Source of the DNA: Acidobacteriota bacterium
Lineage (GTDB): Bacteria; Acidobacteriota; Terriglobia; Terriglobales; Acidobacteriaceae
Reading direction: 5' to 3'
Assembly (NCBI GenBank): GCA_003225455.1
Contig: QIAB01000054.1
Span: 1 to 40,290, forward strand
DNA: 40,290 nt
Shown here: positions 24,927 to 33,041 of the stretch, in pieces
How the letters are laid out: each line of letters begins with the position of its first letter
How positions within the stretch are numbered: the stretch's first letter is position 1
The notes under the pieces: generated by a model
What the model was told of the DNA's origin: nothing
Seen by the model: the letters and a program-made list of their open reading frames with translations, nothing else
Database searches by the model: none
Position numbers and translations under genes: made by a program

Positions 24927-25466
24927 ATGAGCAAGAAGAATGGATTGGCAGACCCGACCCGCCTCAAGCCTTTCGATGCAGATGACAAGCAGTTGCTTCG
25001 CGTGGTTATCGAAACTCCGAAAGGAAGCCGAAACAAGTTTGCTTTTGACCCCGATGACCACATCTTTGAACTGAAGAAAGTGTTGCCCACCGGGATGACA
25101 TTTCCATATGACTTTGGATTCGTTCCATCAACCAAAGCAGATGACGGTGATCCGATTGATGTGTTGGTGCTGATGGATGAGCCCGCATTTCCGGGATGTG
25201 TGTTGTCATGTCGCCCGATCGGTGTAATCGAAGGCGAACAGGAGGACAAACAAGGCAAAGAACGCAATGATCGAATCATTGCAATTGAACAAGACGCACA
25301 CAGTTGGGCAGACATCAAAACGATTAATGATTTGGGCAAGCAATTCTGTAGGGAATTAGAAGAATTTTTTATTAACTACCATAAGCTGGCGGGCAAGGAA
25401 TACCGGGTGCTGGGTTTGAAAGGGCCGGGTCAGGCGCGAAAACTGGTGAAATCGGGAAGACAATGA
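24927..25466 (+). CDS. ppa: Inorganic pyrophosphatase (type I)
   Basis: 179 residues, normal for the soluble family I enzyme that hydrolyses pyrophosphate with magnesium. The signature DDGDPIDVLVL is present, with GMTFPYDFGFVPST before it and a conserved ENLHR-like region replaced by DAHSWADIKTINDL. I chose ATG 24927. The frame is open back to TTG 24864, which would add 21 residues (MPKEQTFTLSRAATSR...) not expected for the family, and neither start has a strong ribosome site. Cytoplasmic. The gene follows the PA2779-like gene by about 110 bases. Confidence 0.93.
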   Translation: MSKKNGLADPTRLKPFDADDKQLLRVVIETPKGSRNKFAFDPDDHIFELKKVLPTGMTFPYDFGFVPSTKADDGDPIDVLVLMDEPAFPGCVLSCRPIGVIEGEQEDKQGKERNDRIIAIEQDAHSWADIKTINDLGKQFCRELEEFFINYHKLAGKEYRVLGLKGPGQARKLVKSGRQ

Positions 25467-25675
25467 GTCAACTTCTCGCCCGGTTTCTAATTGGGGCCTG
25501 GTGGTCTCCGCCTTCGCAGTCATGGGTGATCTCTTAAAGCCGAAAGGCTTCGCTCGTTTGTTTGGTGCTGCGCCATCCGTCGCTCTTGCCACTTTGGGTT
25601 GACGGTAGCGACCGAAGGCGCCTACTGCGGCCTTGAAGCTCGCTCCATGATGGCTGGAGCAATCGCATTCCTCGG

Positions 25676-25906
25676 TCACCGAGACACCTTCGCTGTTACA
25701 GTCCGCAATCGCGAGTTACTTCGGTCGCTCTTTGGGCTGGCTTTGTCCAGTTCTGCTCGGGCTTGTTGCAAGTGTCCATAGGCTGCGCTCATGTGAGGCT
25801 CGTGACGCGCCATTTGCTCACTCTGGGCATGACCTGCCAGGGAATATAGACTGAGCCCAATTAGCACGATTGCCACGCTGCAAGCTGCCATGATTTTCTC
25901 AAGCAT
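25676..25906 (-). CDS. Small secreted protein, probably truncated
   Basis: 76 residues from ATG 25906, preceded by AAGAGGAG seven bases earlier, an excellent ribosome site. Signal peptide IMAACSVAIVLIGLSLYSLAGHAQ. The mature part (HMSAAYGHLQQARAELDKASP) resembles small Acidobacterial helical exported proteins, which normally go on with a glycine-histidine turn and a second helix. Here the C-terminus turns into Ser/Arg-rich sequence (KSDRSNSRLRTVTAK) unlike that, so the gene is probably frameshifted or cut. The start further upstream (26095) has no ribosome site and is rejected. Confidence 0.6.
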   Translation of the reverse strand: MLEKIMAACSVAIVLIGLSLYSLAGHAQSEQMARHEPHMSAAYGHLQQARAELDKASPKSDRSNSRLRTVTAKVSR

Positions 25907-26276
25907 ATAGTGCTCCTCTTTGGGGTTAGCCCCACAGTGGGACGTAATGTTGCAGTGGTGGGTTGCCCGATGATTTAGAGGCTGCCCTTCCAGCCGCCAC
26001 AAAAGTGAGCGGACGTGATATCCGTTGAAACTATGACCTTTGCAGGAATTTTGCGCATTGGCAGCGAATGGCGGAGGGCAAAAATATTCGCGCATCTAAA
26101 AATGAGAAAAGGCGCACCGTTGGTTGTAGGACGCTTTATGCCGCACGCGGTTCTCGTTCGATTGCTCGCTTTTTGTTCTCAGGCACTCATAACATCGCCA
26201 CTCCATTCTGTGATTAATCCGTTTTGGCTGTGTGCACTCGGCAGAGCCTCGGGTCTCGCTGTGCGATACTGACATT
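25907..26276. other. Divergent intergenic region
   Basis: Lies between the minus-strand small secreted protein and the plus-strand DUF971 gene, so it should hold promoters in both directions. I could not find a pair of hexamers good enough to name. No ORF is supported. Confidence 0.4.
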
Positions 26277-26645
26277 ATGACGAGTGTGGCTGATCCCAAG
26301 TCGGTCAAGGTAAATCTGACGACCGGCACCGGGCTCGACATCGAGTGGAAAGATGGGCATCGCTCGCATTACTCGTTTCCATTCCTGCGCGATGCCTGCC
26401 CTTGTGCCTTGTGCGATGAAGAGCGCAGCAAGACGGGCCGCCAGCCGGGGGAAGCACCGAAACCGAAAGCCGGAGAGCTTCCTATGTTCAAGCCCGCTGC
26501 CAAGCCACTCTCGGCCGAAGGCGTCGGCAAGTACGCGATCAGATTCAAGTGGAATGATGGGCACGAATTAGGAATTTACTCGTGGCAGTTTCTGCGGGAC
26601 GTTTGCCCGTGCGAAGAGTGCGGGGCCGTTAAGCATTCGGCGTGA
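26277..26645 (+). CDS. DUF971 (gamma-butyrobetaine-hydroxylase-like N-terminal) protein
   Basis: 122 residues from ATG 26277. Two copies of the cysteine motif, CPCALC (about residue 39) and CPCEEC (about 116), and the two WxDGH segments (IEWKDGHRSHYSF and FKWNDGHELGIYS) are diagnostic. The domain is the zinc- or iron-binding N-terminal part of carnitine-synthesis hydroxylases but occurs alone in bacteria, often near iron-sulfur assembly genes. Its own activity is not established. Start chosen because the frame upstream (to 26232) has no ribosome site. Cytoplasmic, single gene. Confidence 0.9.
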   Translation: MTSVADPKSVKVNLTTGTGLDIEWKDGHRSHYSFPFLRDACPCALCDEERSKTGRQPGEAPKPKAGELPMFKPAAKPLSAEGVGKYAIRFKWNDGHELGIYSWQFLRDVCPCEECGAVKHSA

Positions 26646-26684
26646 CCCCTCGGCCAGAAAGGGCTCTTTCCCGATTTTGGAAAC

Positions 26685-26924
26685 GGTGGCCCACTCAAGC
26701 CCGGTTTTGGATGTTCAGATCTTTTCAATTCTGTCATCCCGACCGGAACAGATCATCGCGAAGGCGATGATCTGCGGAGTGGAGGGACCTTGTGTTTTTT
26801 CGGGCGGAACGCCTCGAGATCGACTGGGAATGGATGGGACGAAAACGCGAACGAGCGGCGGGAACACTCTTTCCAGCCGTCGAACTGTCCCACTCAAGCC
26901 AAAAGCAGGCTTGAATGGGCCACC
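26685..26924. repeat. 240-bp intergenic element with 26-bp inverted ends and inner hairpins
   Basis: The ends 26685-26710 (GGTGGCCCACTCAAGCC...) and 26899-26924 are inverted copies with 3 mismatches in 26. Inside, CAGATCATCGC 26749-26759 and GCGATGATCTG 26764-26774 form a perfect 11-bp stem with loop GAAG. A third hairpin at the right end has a 12-bp stem with one mismatch. No transposase. It looks like a MITE- or REP-type element and fills the gap between DUF971 and pcrA. Confidence 0.75.
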
Positions 26925-26960
26925 CCACCTTGATATCCGGTAAAATCAAAGTAATCTCTC

Positions 26961-29636
26961 ATGTGCGCGTCGAATTCTTCCGGCTTTCTATCTCAACTCA
27001 ACCCGCAGCAGCGTGAGGCTGTTGAGACTACTGAAGGGCCGGTGCTCATCCTGGCTGGCGCGGGGAGTGGGAAGACCCGTGTCATTACGTATCGCATCGC
27101 CCATTTGATCGAGCATTTGGGAGCCATGCCGGAGTCCATCCTGGCAATGACGTTTACCAACAAGGCCGCCACGGAGATGGTGGAGCGCGTGGACAAGCTG
27201 GTCGGGGGTCTTTCCATTGCCAAGCCCGTCATCTCAACTTTTCATTCTTTTTGCGTGCGCGTGCTGCGGCGCGACATCGAAGCGCTGCGGATTCCGTCAG
27301 CTACTCCGGGACAACCTCCCATCGGGCTGACGAAAGGTTTTGTGATTTACGACGAAGCTGATCAGCAGCAGCTCGTGAAATCTGTTATGCGCCGACTGGG
27401 GATTGATGATAAGCAGACCACGCCGCGCGCCGTGCTGGCGCACATTTCGTGGGCGAAGAACCACATGCTCGATCCGCAGGAAGTCTATCTGCAGTCGGCC
27501 GATCCAAACACTGAGCGTGTGGCGCAGATTTATGCGCAATATCGCAAAGAATTAGCCAAAGCCAATGCCCTCGATTTCGACGATCTGCTGCTCGAAAGCG
27601 TGCGCCTGCTGAAGGCGGTGCCAGCGGTTCGCGAATATTACAACCGGCGGTTCCAGTACATTTTGATTGATGAATACCAGGACACAAACCGTCCGCAATA
27701 TGAACTGATGCGCATGCTGGCAGGCTCGCGACACAACGTCTGTGCAGTTGGCGATGAGGATCAGTCGATCTACTCCTGGCGCGGCGCGGACATCCGCAAC
27801 ATTCTGGAGTTCGAGAAAGATTTTCCGGAAGCGAAGATCATCCGTCTCGAGCAGAACTACCGTTCCACCCAGAACATTTTGCAGGCGGCTTCGGCGGTTG
27901 TGGCAAACAATGTCCGCCGGAAAGGAAAGAATCTTTGGACCTCACGCCAGGGCGGACCGAGGATCGGGTACTACGAAGCGCCGGATGGCGAGAACGAGGC
28001 ACTGTTCGCCGCCGATTATGTCGCCAGATATCTGCGGGAAGCTATCGATCACGGCGAAAACGGGCGCGCCGCGGTTCTCTACCGTACGAACTCGCAGTCG
28101 CGCTTGTTTGAAGAGGCCATGCGCCGTTATCAGTTGAAGTACAACGTGGTCGGCGGCTTTTCGTTTTACGAGCGCGCCGAGATCAAGGACATGATCTCGT
28201 ACCTGAAGGTCATCCAGAATCCGGATGACTCGATCTCGCTGCTGCGCGTCATCAATACGCCATCGCGCGGCATCGGGAAGACGACGCTGGAGGTTTTGGA
28301 ACGAGTGGCGCTTGAGACTGGGGCCTCACTGTGGGGAGCAATCGCCGAATCTGTGCGGCGCCAGCTTTTGCCGCAGCGCGCGTTGGCGGCGCTGAAGTCG
28401 TTTAAGAATTTAATTGAAGATGGGCAGGCAATGCTGACGGGAACGTATGTGGAAAGGCTGGAGCAGACTGCTCAAGAGGAGGAACCGACCGAAGCGCCTG
28501 CTGCCATCGAATTGAATGACCAGATTTCGTTCGATCCGGCAGAGTTTGAGTTTCCAACGTTACCCGACGGGGCCGATGTGGAGGCGGGACGCCTCCACGA
28601 TAGCCGGCAAGATGCCAGCGCTACGATTGTCAGCGGAATCGATAACGAGTTGGGTAGCGCCGGCGTCTCGCCGGCCCGAGAGCGGACGGGAGGACCCCCG
28701 CCAGACACCCCGCAGGATGCGGGTGCTGCTGTCGCCAACACGGCGCAGATTCTGAAGTTCTTGATTGATCGCACCGGCTACATCAAGCAGCTTGAGGAGG
28801 AAGACACACCCGAGGCTTACTCGCGCGGCGAGAACCTGCGCGAACTGGTCAATGCTGCAATGGATTCGCGGGACCGTGGTGAGACTCTGGATCAGTTTCT
28901 GGATCATGCTGCCCTTGTGAGCGATGCGGATGCGTACGATGAGCGCGCGCAAATCACGTTAATGACTCTGCATGCGGCCAAGGGGCTGGAATTTTCTCTG
29001 GTGTTTTTGTGCGGACTGGAAGAAGGATTGTTTCCGCACTCGCGAACGTTTCTGCATCCGGATGACATCGAGGAAGAGCGGCGGTTGTGCTATGTAGGCA
29101 TGACGCGAGCGATGGACGCGTTGATTTTGACGCGGGCGGTTTATCGGCGGCGATATGGGACTGATATGCCCGAGGCGAGCGTGCCATCACGATTCCTCGA
29201 GGAAGTACCGGCAGAGTTGTTGGAAGATTTGGGACTGGCCAGAGGAAGCCGAGCGCGGACAAGAGTGTCCGCCCCGCACGATGCGCACTATGCTTATGAA
29301 GACGAGGATCAGAGTGTGGGTTGGGCGGGACGCAACCATCGTCGCAACCAGACTGGATCTTATTCAGGCAAGACCTACAACTCGATCGAGAACATCGCAG
29401 AATTTTTCGCTTCGCGGGGGAAGAAGTTCAGCGTACCCAAAGTTCCTGTCGGTGAACCTATGGGACGGCGCGGGTTCCGGCCCGGACAAAAAGTGAAGCA
29501 TCCGAAATACGGCGAAGGCACGGTCTATCAACGCGAAGGAGAAGGCGAAGAAGCTAAGATTACGGTACAATTCCCTCGCTTCGGCTTGAAGAAGCTGGTG
29601 GAGAAATATGCGCAGTTGGAGAGGGTCAGCCATTAA
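26961..29636 (+). CDS. pcrA: UvrD/PcrA-type superfamily 1 DNA helicase
   Basis: 891 residues, a 3'-5' DNA helicase of repair and replication. Motifs in order: Q motif LNPQQREAV, Walker A AGAGSGKT (32-39), TFHSFC, DEYQDTN, GDEDQSIYSWRGA, EQNYRST, TLHAAKGLE and VGMTRAMDAL. The C-terminal VKHPKYGEGTVYQREG...TVQFPRFGLKKL is the PcrA Tudor-like domain that binds RNA polymerase, so pcrA is preferred to uvrD or rep. Residues about 540-591, in the 2B region, are a Gly/Ala/Arg/Pro-rich insert encoded by REP-like palindromes. Longer than typical PcrA (about 730) because of this and the surrounding linker. ATG 26961 has only a weak ribosome site. No operon partner. Confidence 0.95.
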   Translation: MCASNSSGFLSQLNPQQREAVETTEGPVLILAGAGSGKTRVITYRIAHLIEHLGAMPESILAMTFTNKAATEMVERVDKLVGGLSIAKPVISTFHSFCVRVLRRDIEALRIPSATPGQPPIGLTKGFVIYDEADQQQLVKSVMRRLGIDDKQTTPRAVLAHISWAKNHMLDPQEVYLQSADPNTERVAQIYAQYRKELAKANALDFDDLLLESVRLLKAVPAVREYYNRRFQYILIDEYQDTNRPQYELMRMLAGSRHNVCAVGDEDQSIYSWRGADIRNILEFEKDFPEAKIIRLEQNYRSTQNILQAASAVVANNVRRKGKNLWTSRQGGPRIGYYEAPDGENEALFAADYVARYLREAIDHGENGRAAVLYRTNSQSRLFEEAMRRYQLKYNVVGGFSFYERAEIKDMISYLKVIQNPDDSISLLRVINTPSRGIGKTTLEVLERVALETGASLWGAIAESVRRQLLPQRALAALKSFKNLIEDGQAMLTGTYVERLEQTAQEEEPTEAPAAIELNDQISFDPAEFEFPTLPDGADVEAGRLHDSRQDASATIVSGIDNELGSAGVSPARERTGGPPPDTPQDAGAAVANTAQILKFLIDRTGYIKQLEEEDTPEAYSRGENLRELVNAAMDSRDRGETLDQFLDHAALVSDADAYDERAQITLMTLHAAKGLEFSLVFLCGLEEGLFPHSRTFLHPDDIEEERRLCYVGMTRAMDALILTRAVYRRRYGTDMPEASVPSRFLEEVPAELLEDLGLARGSRARTRVSAPHDAHYAYEDEDQSVGWAGRNHRRNQTGSYSGKTYNSIENIAEFFASRGKKFSVPKVPVGEPMGRRGFRPGQKVKHPKYGEGTVYQREGEGEEAKITVQFPRFGLKKLVEKYAQLERVSH
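28578..28725. repeat. Cluster of REP-like palindromes inside pcrA
   Basis: GTGGAGGCG-GGA-CGCCTCCAC at 28578-28598 is a perfect 9-bp hairpin. A GCCGGC-type unit at 28600-28623 and another at 28654-28677 are inverted copies of each other; the second contains GCCGGCG-TCT-CGCCGGC, 28659-28675. A further hairpin CCCGCA-GGA-TGCGGG-type lies near 28709-28723. All are read through in the helicase frame. Confidence 0.8.
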
Positions 29637-29710
29637 CAGTTGGCCATTTGCATTTAGCCAAAGCCGATGGTCTTCGGAGGGGTAAATCCAATGCTAGCTG
29701 CGAAGCAGCG

Positions 29711-29756
29711 GAATAATTTAGCCCAGGACGTGAGTCCTGGGTGAGCGGAATTATTC
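29711..29756. repeat. Nested palindromic repeat downstream of pcrA
   Basis: GAATAATT 29711-29718 and AATTATTC 29749-29756 are perfect inverted copies enclosing CCCAGGAC-GTGA-GTCCTGGG at 29722-29741. The inner part is a REP-like hairpin; no T run follows, so it is not a clear terminator. Confidence 0.65.
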
Positions 29757-29790
29757 AGCGAGTCCCTTTACGGACGACAGAAATAAATAG

Positions 29791-29840
29791 ATCCTTCGTC
29801 GGAATTTGTTTCGCAGGCGAAACAAATTCCTTCTCAGGAT
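29791..29840. repeat. Long hairpin repeat element
   Basis: GGAATTTGTTTCGC 29801-29814 pairs perfectly with GCGAAACAAATTCC 29817-29830 (14-bp stem, two-base loop). It is framed by ATCCT 29791-29795 and AGGAT 29836-29840. It belongs to a class of dispersed intergenic palindromes I associate with Acidobacteriota genomes. Confidence 0.7.
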
Positions 29841-29884
29841 GACAATTCTTAAATTTTGAGAATAAAAGGAAAGTACCCGGACTG

Positions 29885-30046
29885 ATGGCAAATACCAAGA
29901 CTCTTAGCAAGGACGAACGCAAAAAAGTTAAACGTGCTTCGCGGAAGAAGCGCAAGACCGAGCATCCACTGAAGCCCCGCGAGTACGCTCGCGGATCGCA
30001 GAAACGAAAAGTGAAGAAGATGGTACGCGGACAGGCGAAGAGATAA
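29885..30046 (+). CDS. Small highly basic protein
   Basis: 53 residues from ATG 29885 to TAA 30044-30046, starting MANTKTLSKDERKKVKRASR. About 40 percent of residues are Lys or Arg, spread evenly, with almost no hydrophobic residues. AAAGGAAAG lies about ten bases upstream. The composition fits a nucleic-acid-binding protein such as a ribosome- or nucleoid-associated factor, but no family is recognised. Codon use is regular and it stands in the gap between pcrA and the permease, so I consider it real. It is not a fragment of a larger ORF on either strand. Confidence 0.65.
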   Translation: MANTKTLSKDERKKVKRASRKKRKTEHPLKPREYARGSQKRKVKKMVRGQAKR

Positions 30047-30137
30047 GGTAGCGTTGTAATGCGATGTCGGGCGGTCGCAGATCCGCCCTTTCGCGTCAAA
30101 TTGGTCGCACCCGTTGAGGTTCAGGGAGGCAGCGCTT

Positions 30138-31736
30138 TTGGCACAGCCGTCGGCAACCAAACAGAGCGTGGGCATCCGAACATCTGAAAATCAGCTCTTC
30201 TGTTGTAAATCTATCGACAAACTTATTTCTGATTCCGAGGAGCCTGAACGAAAATTAAAGAAAACCTTAGGACCAGTCTCCCTCACCGCCTTAGGGATAG
30301 GTGCGGTGATCGGTTCTGGCATTTTCACCGTGATCGGAACGGCAATTGCGGGACAGAAGTTCGATACCAGGTCAATTCTGAATGCGCCCCTTTTGGATTA
30401 CCTAATCAGGCATACAGCATCCGTCGGGCGGCCTGGAGCTGGTCCCGCGTTGGCGCTGTCGCTCGTGTTAGTAGCCGTCGTCTGCGCATTTACTGCGCTG
30501 TGTTATGCGGAACTTGCGTCTATGATTCCGATCGCTGGCAGCGCATACACCTATACCTACGCCACCATGGGCGAGCTCATCGCGTGGATCATCGGATGGG
30601 ATTTGATTTTGGAATACGCCGTCAGCAACATGGCTGTCAGTGTCGGATTTGCAGCGCATTTGGTAGACATGCTCGACTGGTTTGGTTGGCACCCTGCTCT
30701 ACGTTGGATATCTCCCGCGTACTTGCCCGCCGGTCTTACCGACTTGAAGGGTAACGTGCTTTATGGACCGGGGTTGCACTTAGGGTTCAACTTTCCGGCC
30801 TTCCTGGTAGTCATGATTCTTACGGTCATCTTGGTGCGCGGTATCCGCGAATCGGCGGAGGCAAACAACACGATGGTGATTTTAAAAATTGCCGCCATCC
30901 TGGCTTTTGTGATCGCAGGCGCCCACTATGTCCATCCCGGCAACTGGCATCCCTTTGCTCCAATGGGATGGTCAGGAATCCTCACGGGTGGTTCAATCAT
31001 TTTCTTCACCTACATCGGATTTGACTCGGTTTCGACAGCAGCCGAAGAAGCGCGCAATCCACAACGAGACCTGCCCATCGGCATTATTACTACTCTCATA
31101 ATCTGCACCGTGCTGTACGTAGCTGTCGCAATCGTCTTAACGGGATTAGTTCCTTGGCAGTCATTGCTCGACGATGCGGCGCCAGTGGTGAACAGTCTAA
31201 AGAAACTAACGGTAGCAACCGGATCGCCCACTTTGCACTGGGTAAGGCTCGGCGTTCTGTTTGGCGCAATGATGGGCATGATCTCCTCCCTCCTCGTATT
31301 TCAGTTGGGACAAGCTCGGGTATGGTTTGCAATGTCAAGGGATGGACTGCTGCCCCGGCTCTTCGGCCGTGTGCATCCCCGTTTCCGCACGCCTTCGACA
31401 GCAACTTGGATCGCAGGCTTCGTCGTCGGTGTTCCGGCGGGAATATTGGATATCGGAACGCTCGCCGATCTTTCGAACATAGGCACCCTTTTCGCCTTCG
31501 TGTTAGTTTCGATTGGAGTGGTTATTTTGCGCTATCGTGATCCCGATCGTCGTCGCGGGTTCCGCGCTCCGGGAGGCATAGCAGCACCGCTCCTAAGTGT
31601 GCTTTTCTGCATATTACTGATGTCCGGACTGCCCATCCTCACCTGGTTGCGGTTCTTCGGTTGGCTTGCGATTGGCCTAGGCATCTATAGTTTCTACAGC
31701 CGCCGGCACAGTGAGTTCGCCAAGGCAAAGGCCTAG
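30138..31736 (+). CDS. APC-family amino-acid permease (cationic amino-acid transporter type)
   Basis: 532 residues. I place the start at TTG 30138 because AGGGAGG lies eight bases before it; TTG 30114 is an alternative with no ribosome site. The N-terminus carries the family's SIDKLISDSEEPE...LKKTLGP lead-in, then TALGIGAVIGSGIF, the helix 1 substrate-binding break. Twelve or more membrane helices follow, with FFTYIGFDSVSTAAEEARNP typical of the CAT group. The longer loop after helix 1 (KFDTRSILNAPLLDYLI) is typical of Acidobacterial copies. Probable proton-coupled uptake of basic or other amino acids; specificity unknown. No operon partner. Confidence 0.92.
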   Translation: MAQPSATKQSVGIRTSENQLFCCKSIDKLISDSEEPERKLKKTLGPVSLTALGIGAVIGSGIFTVIGTAIAGQKFDTRSILNAPLLDYLIRHTASVGRPGAGPALALSLVLVAVVCAFTALCYAELASMIPIAGSAYTYTYATMGELIAWIIGWDLILEYAVSNMAVSVGFAAHLVDMLDWFGWHPALRWISPAYLPAGLTDLKGNVLYGPGLHLGFNFPAFLVVMILTVILVRGIRESAEANNTMVILKIAAILAFVIAGAHYVHPGNWHPFAPMGWSGILTGGSIIFFTYIGFDSVSTAAEEARNPQRDLPIGIITTLIICTVLYVAVAIVLTGLVPWQSLLDDAAPVVNSLKKLTVATGSPTLHWVRLGVLFGAMMGMISSLLVFQLGQARVWFAMSRDGLLPRLFGRVHPRFRTPSTATWIAGFVVGVPAGILDIGTLADLSNIGTLFAFVLVSIGVVILRYRDPDRRRGFRAPGGIAAPLLSVLFCILLMSGLPILTWLRFFGWLAIGLGIYSFYSRRHSEFAKAKA

Positions 31737-31803
31737 GGATTTCATCAAAGCGGCGCCGGGTTTTCCCCACCTACCTACTTGGAGGTCGACTTACCAATTC
31801 GCA

Positions 31804-31832
31804 AATCTTCAATCTGAAATCTAAAATCTGAA
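31804..31832 (+). repeat. Four-copy heptameric tandem repeat at the add ribosome-binding position
   Basis: AATCT occurs at exactly seven-base steps: 31804, 31811, 31818 and 31825, with units AATCTTC, AATCTGA, AATCTAA and AATCTGA. It ends just before the ATG at 31835, where a Shine-Dalgarno sequence is expected and none is present. Similar in form to the heptamer array inside rnr. Confidence 0.8.
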
Positions 31833-31834
31833 CT

Positions 31835-32842
31835 ATGGATGCGCAGCCCAGCGCCTTTATCCTCGGTTTGCCCAAGGCCGAGCTGCATCTTCATCTTGAA
31901 GGTTCTGTCGATCCGGTGACTCTGCTGGAACTTAGAAAACAGCGTGGAAGGAATTCGTCGCTGGCCGAAGTGGAACAGCTATATCGTTATGTGGATTTCC
32001 CGGGCTTTCTGCTGGCGTTCAAGGCTGTGACCGACGATCTGCAAAATGGGGGAGATTACGAGCTGACCGCGTATCGCCTGATGCAGAAGCTGAAGTCGGA
32101 AAACGTGCTGCATGCCGAAGTCTACGTTTCGGTTGGCGTGTGCCTGTGGCGCAAGCTCGATTTCGAAGCCATCTTCAATGGGCTGGAGCGCGGACGCGAA
32201 CGAGGAGAACGCGACTTCGGAATTTCCGTGCTATGGATTTTCGACGCCGTGCGCCAATTCGGACCCGAAGCTGCTCAACAAGTTTTCGAGCTTGCGGCGC
32301 GCTATCGCGACCGCAGCGTCGTAGCAGTCGGAATTGGGGGCGATGAGCAAAAAGGCCCTGCTGAACTGTTTCGCGATGCTTACGCCTGCGCCGCCGATAA
32401 TGGCCTGCGGCTTACGGTTCATGCGGGGGAAAATGCCGGGCCGGATTCGATTTGGGGCGCGCTCAATTTGCGCGCGGAACGGATTGGCCATGCGCTCACG
32501 GCCTGTCAGGATATCGAACTTGTGGAAGAACTGGCACGGCGGCAAATCCCAGTGGAAATTTGCCTGACCAGCAACTTGCGGACCGGCTGCTGCCCCGGGA
32601 TCAGCGAGCACCCATTACGCAGCTATTTCGATCAAGGCCTCATGATTACACTTAACAGCGACGATCCGGCAATGTTTAGCACGTCTCTAGCCCACGAATA
32701 TCAGCTGGCCCAGGACTCGTTCGCTTTCAGCGATGAGCATCTGCGGGAGTTGGCGCGCAATTCTTTCGAAGCATCGTTTCTTCCTCCAGAAAAGAAACTT
32801 GCCTTTCTGAATTTGTTTGACGCCGCGGCGGCGCGGTCCTAG
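31835..32842 (+). CDS. add: Adenosine deaminase family protein
   Basis: 335 residues from ATG 31835. Zinc ligands and catalytic residues are in place: HLHLEGS with His18 and His20, VHAGEN with the catalytic Glu, RIGHAL, and LNSDDP at the end of the barrel. It would deaminate adenosine to inosine. The same fold and motifs occur in adenine deaminase and aminodeoxyfutalosine deaminase of the futalosine menaquinone route; without that pathway's genes nearby I cannot choose. Cytoplasmic. No Shine-Dalgarno; instead the heptamer array lies upstream. The stop overlaps the start of a decayed racemase frame. Confidence 0.9.
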   Translation: MDAQPSAFILGLPKAELHLHLEGSVDPVTLLELRKQRGRNSSLAEVEQLYRYVDFPGFLLAFKAVTDDLQNGGDYELTAYRLMQKLKSENVLHAEVYVSVGVCLWRKLDFEAIFNGLERGRERGERDFGISVLWIFDAVRQFGPEAAQQVFELAARYRDRSVVAVGIGGDEQKGPAELFRDAYACAADNGLRLTVHAGENAGPDSIWGALNLRAERIGHALTACQDIELVEELARRQIPVEICLTSNLRTGCCPGISEHPLRSYFDQGLMITLNSDDPAMFSTSLAHEYQLAQDSFAFSDEHLRELARNSFEASFLPPEKKLAFLNLFDAAAARS

Positions 32843-33041
32843 ATTCCGCGGGAAAATTGGCGAAGGCTGGGGCGGACTTTCTTATCTGCCCTGACAATAC
32901 GATTCACCAGGCATTCGATCTGGTGGAGCATCGGTCGCCTCGGCCATGGCTGCGCCCGGTGTATCCCAATAAGCTGAAAGCCACCGGGCTGGAATAGCGT
33001 ATTCCGGGCGGACGGCGACTCAGAGCGTACATACTGCAATG
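32839..33041 (+). pseudogene. Aspartate/glutamate racemase remnant
   Basis: The frame reads LDSAGKLAKAGADFLICPDN, then THQAFD-like sequence and PWLRPVYPNKLKATGLE, then TAG at 32995 and RIPGGRR. GADF-ICPDNT-H is the second cysteine region of Asp/Glu racemases. The part normally between PWLH and the VYPNKL segment is deleted, the N-terminal half is absent and a stop interrupts the end. Not functional. Confidence 0.7.
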
